Assembly (NCBI GenBank): GCA_937912185.1
Contig: CALDOH010000139.1
Span: 1 to 5,511 of the forward strand
Direction: 5' to 3'
DNA from: an uncultured bacterium
Lineage (GTDB): Bacteria > Patescibacteriota > Patescibacteriia > UBA1558 > GWA2-36-10
Length of the DNA: 5,511 nucleotides
The translations under genes and the position numbers were made by a program. Position 1 is the first letter of the stretch. Each line of letters starts with the position of its first letter. Positions 4,757 to 5,511 of the stretch are shown piece after piece. Under the pieces are notes generated by a model. That model saw only the letters and a program-made list of their open reading frames with translations, did no database searches and was not told the DNA's origin.

Positions 4757-4795
4757 CAAAAAACTTCCAAAAGATTAAATTATTAAAAATTTATT

Positions 4796-4942
4796 ATGGT
4801 ACAAGAAAACAAGGTCGAGTCTTTTAAATTAATAATCAGGCCAGGAGATAAAAAGCTTAAATCTGGCGATTATTGGGCAATTGTTGCCCTTTGCGCAGTA
4901 GGAGCTTTTGTTCTTATGGCTGTAGTAGGATCAGCGGTATAA
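4796..4942 (+). CDS. 48-aa single-helix membrane micro-protein, first of a cluster
   Basis: The ATG at 4796 opens a 48-codon frame ending in TAA. Residues 1-25 (MVQENKVESFKLIIRPGDKK and on) are charged and polar. Residues about 26-46 (DYWAIVALCAVGAFVLMAVV) form one membrane-spanning helix, and the protein ends two residues later (AV). This predicts a small C-terminally anchored protein with a cytoplasmic head. There is no Shine-Dalgarno; the leader is AT-rich. Clean spacing to the next micro-gene (17 nt) supports it as real, although at this length chance ORFs are possible. No family is recognised. Confidence 0.6.
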   Translation: MVQENKVESFKLIIRPGDKKLKSGDYWAIVALCAVGAFVLMAVVGSAV

Positions 4943-4945
4943 AAA

Positions 4946-4962
4946 TAAAAACAAAAAAAATG
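4946..4962 (+). repeat. A-rich start leader, copy 1 (before the 38-aa gene)
   Basis: It reads T-A5-C-A8 and runs straight into the ATG at 4960. It equals the copies at 5094 and 5185 with a 3-nt deletion. It probably acts as a Shine-Dalgarno-free translation start region. Confidence 0.6.
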
Positions 4963-5076
4963 AAAGAAGTAAAATCATTTCGACTAGCGGGATTTTATTG
5001 TAATCCCCAAGTAGAGAGTCATGAAAACTGGTCGATTTTATCACTATATCTTTTCGCCTTAATTTTACTGGCATAA
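4960..5076 (+). CDS. 38-aa micro-protein with C-terminal hydrophobic tail
   Basis: The ATG at 4960 follows an A-rich leader that recurs before the next two genes, which decides this start over upstream in-frame codons that overlap the 48-aa gene. The product MKEVKSFRLAGFYCNPQVES is followed by a short polar part and a hydrophobic tail ILSLYLFALILLA (26-38) running to the last residue. It is probably tail-anchored or membrane-associated. It contains one cysteine (C14). No family is recognised. It lies 17 nt after the 48-aa gene in the same direction, so the two are likely cotranscribed. Confidence 0.55.
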   Translation: MKEVKSFRLAGFYCNPQVESHENWSILSLYLFALILLA

Positions 5077-5093
5077 AGATTGAGACAATTAAA

Positions 5094-5113
5094 TAAAAAC
5101 AAAAATAAAAATG
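5094..5113 (+). repeat. A-rich start leader, copy 2 (before the 20-aa gene)
   Basis: It reads T-A5-C-A5-T-A4-ATG, identical over 20 nt to the copy at 5185-5204. The repeat includes the start codon itself, so it is tied to translation initiation. Confidence 0.65.
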
Positions 5114-5173
5114 TATAAAACATTTTATATCCTGCTAATTTTTAGCTGGGCGTCAACAACGGCGTATTGTTAA
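5111..5173 (+). CDS. 20-aa hydrophobic micro-ORF
   Basis: It encodes MYKTFYILLIFSWASTTAYC and then TAA. The sequence resembles a bare signal peptide: one Lys near the start, a hydrophobic core, then ASTTAYC. It could be a leader peptide, a small membrane peptide, or a remnant of a longer secreted protein. Support is the A-rich leader shared exactly with the next gene and its place in the micro-gene row. The length alone would not justify it. Confidence 0.4.
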   Translation: MYKTFYILLIFSWASTTAYC

Positions 5174-5184
5174 ATAACGAACAT

Positions 5185-5204
5185 TAAAAACAAAAATAAA
5201 AATG
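5185..5204 (+). repeat. A-rich start leader, copy 3 (before the 57-aa gene)
   Basis: A 20-nt exact copy of 5094-5113, ending in the ATG at 5202. The spacing between the two copies is 91 nt. Confidence 0.65.
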
Positions 5205-5375
5205 TCATTCTTAGACAAATTGTTGGGAAAAAACAATAAACAAATAATAAAAGAACCTGAAAATGAATTAATGAAAGCACCACCAGAAGATATAATGGTG
5301 GTGAAAAAAGAAAATCAGCAACCAGCTGATAATCTACAAAAAGAATATACAAATAATAAAGACTCTCCTCCATGA
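5202..5375 (+). CDS. 57-aa hydrophilic micro-protein, last of the cluster
   Basis: The ATG at 5202 follows the A-rich leader, and the frame ends in TGA at 5373-5375. The start MSFLDKLLGKNNKQI is a short amphipathic helix. The rest (IKEPENELMKAPPEDIMVVK and on to NNKDSPP) is charged and rich in Lys, Glu, Asn, Gln and Pro, so probably disordered. No membrane segment and no cysteine. The N-terminal helix could bind a membrane or a partner among the three hydrophobic micro-proteins upstream; this is inference. A strong terminator starts 5 nt after the stop, which supports it as the last gene of the transcript. This is the only TGA stop in the window. Confidence 0.6.
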   Translation: MSFLDKLLGKNNKQIIKEPENELMKAPPEDIMVVKKENQQPADNLQKEYTNNKDSPP

Positions 5376-5380
5376 TAAAG

Positions 5381-5411
5381 CTGCCCCCTTCTGTATTGGG
5401 GGTAGTTTTTT
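5381..5411 (+). terminator. Intrinsic terminator of the micro-gene cluster
   Basis: CTGCCCCC (5381-5388) pairs with GGGGGTAG (5398-5405, one G-T pair) around a 9-nt loop, followed by six T (5406-5411). Confidence 0.87.
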
Positions 5412-5426
5412 ATTTGGCAGAAAAAA

Positions 5427-5435
5427 TGTTATAAT
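5427..5435 (+). promoter_or_regulatory. Extended -10 promoter for the gene at the right edge
   Basis: TGTTATAAT is an exact -10 with the TG extension, 39 nt before the ATG at 5474. The -35 position (about 5407-5412, TTTTTA) is poor, as allowed for extended -10 promoters. Confidence 0.6.
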
Positions 5436-5473
5436 GGGTAAGTAAGTGAAAAATAAAATTAATTTCTAAGAGG

Positions 5474-5511
5474 ATGAAAACAAAAAATAATCTAAGTTGG
5501 AAGGTCTGCGG
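5474..5511 (+). CDS. Start of an unidentified gene (cut by window edge)
   Basis: The ATG at 5474 opens a frame still open at the edge: MKTKNNLSWKVC and the first two bases of a further codon. An AGAGG abuts the ATG (5469-5473), too close to be a normal Shine-Dalgarno. The upstream extended -10 promoter and the preceding terminator support a new transcript. Too little is visible to name it; the basic start could lead into a signal or membrane segment. Confidence 0.45.
   Translation, partial: MKTKNNLSWKVC

Noticed and set aside
4721..4786. 21-codon frame after the hairpin (MNNFSPNLF...), a possible leader peptide
   Set aside because: It starts directly after the T-run with no ribosome site and no A-rich leader, and has no regulatory codon run. 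Chance is likely in DNA this AT-rich.
4873..4959. Longer version of the 38-aa gene, overlapping the 48-aa gene
   Set aside because: The extension lies in another frame of the 48-aa gene and lacks a start signal. The A-rich leader shared with the other micro-genes ends exactly at the ATG at 4960.
5170..5373. 67-codon hydrophobic frame on the minus strand over the micro-gene region
   Set aside because: It is the antisense shadow of the 57-aa gene, whose Lys and Glu codons read as Phe and Leu on the other strand. It would also begin inside the region just before a plus-strand terminator, with no start signal.
1..5375. TGA recoded as glycine (code 25), as in some Patescibacteria
   Set aside because: No long gene contains in-frame TGA, and the 57-aa gene ends at TGA just before a terminator, so the standard code fits.
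1..5511. CRISPR array, tRNA or rRNA genes
   Set aside because: No regularly spaced direct repeats were seen apart from the three short A-rich leaders, which are start regions. No tRNA cloverleaf or rRNA motif was recognised by eye.

Overview
The window looks like AT-rich bacterial DNA carrying one strikingly GC-rich gene. Compact genes, intergenic palindromes, many very small ORFs and mostly Shine-Dalgarno-poor starts suggest a Candidate Phyla Radiation (Patescibacteria) lineage, possibly Parcubacteria-like. That placement is inference, because there is no rRNA or other marker gene here. The standard code fits: no in-frame TGA interrupts the long genes, and TGA is used once as a stop.

Positions 1-3093, minus strand: a gene block for iron-sulfur assembly and oxidative stress. 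In transcription order it holds a single-cluster ferredoxin, a PrxQ/BCP-type peroxiredoxin, an IscS-type cysteine desulfurase, an IscU scaffold fused to a cysteine-less BFD-like domain, and the start of an Fe/Mn superoxide dismutase cut by the window edge. The first three are packed 2-6 nt apart and are almost certainly one operon. The last two follow after gaps of about 130 and 105 nt, each filled by a palindromic repeat element with GTCA...TGAC ends. Together the products would mobilise sulfur, build Fe-S clusters, carry electrons and detoxify peroxide and superoxide.

Positions 3094-4238: a divergent control region, then a plus-strand unit with a consensus promoter (TTGACA-17-TATACT, extended -10), a leader of about 135 nt, a perfect Shine-Dalgarno and a 274-aa protein. 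The protein has an unrecognised N-terminal region of about 195 residues and a C-terminal cold-shock domain. Its codons are strongly GC-rich, unlike every neighbour. A 13-bp GC hairpin and an intrinsic terminator close the unit.

Positions 4239-4624: a second self-contained unit (promoter, strong Shine-Dalgarno, TTG start, 94-aa two-helix membrane protein, terminator). The terminator-to-promoter junctions before and after this gene share a 23-nt sequence.

Positions 4625-5411: a third promoter runs almost at once into a terminator-like hairpin, which is either a small RNA of about 50 nt or an attenuator. Four micro-genes follow (48, 38, 20 and 57 aa). Three of them start behind near-identical A-rich leaders. 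A strong terminator ends the group.

Positions 5412-5511: an extended -10 promoter and the first 12 full codons of a gene that runs off the window.
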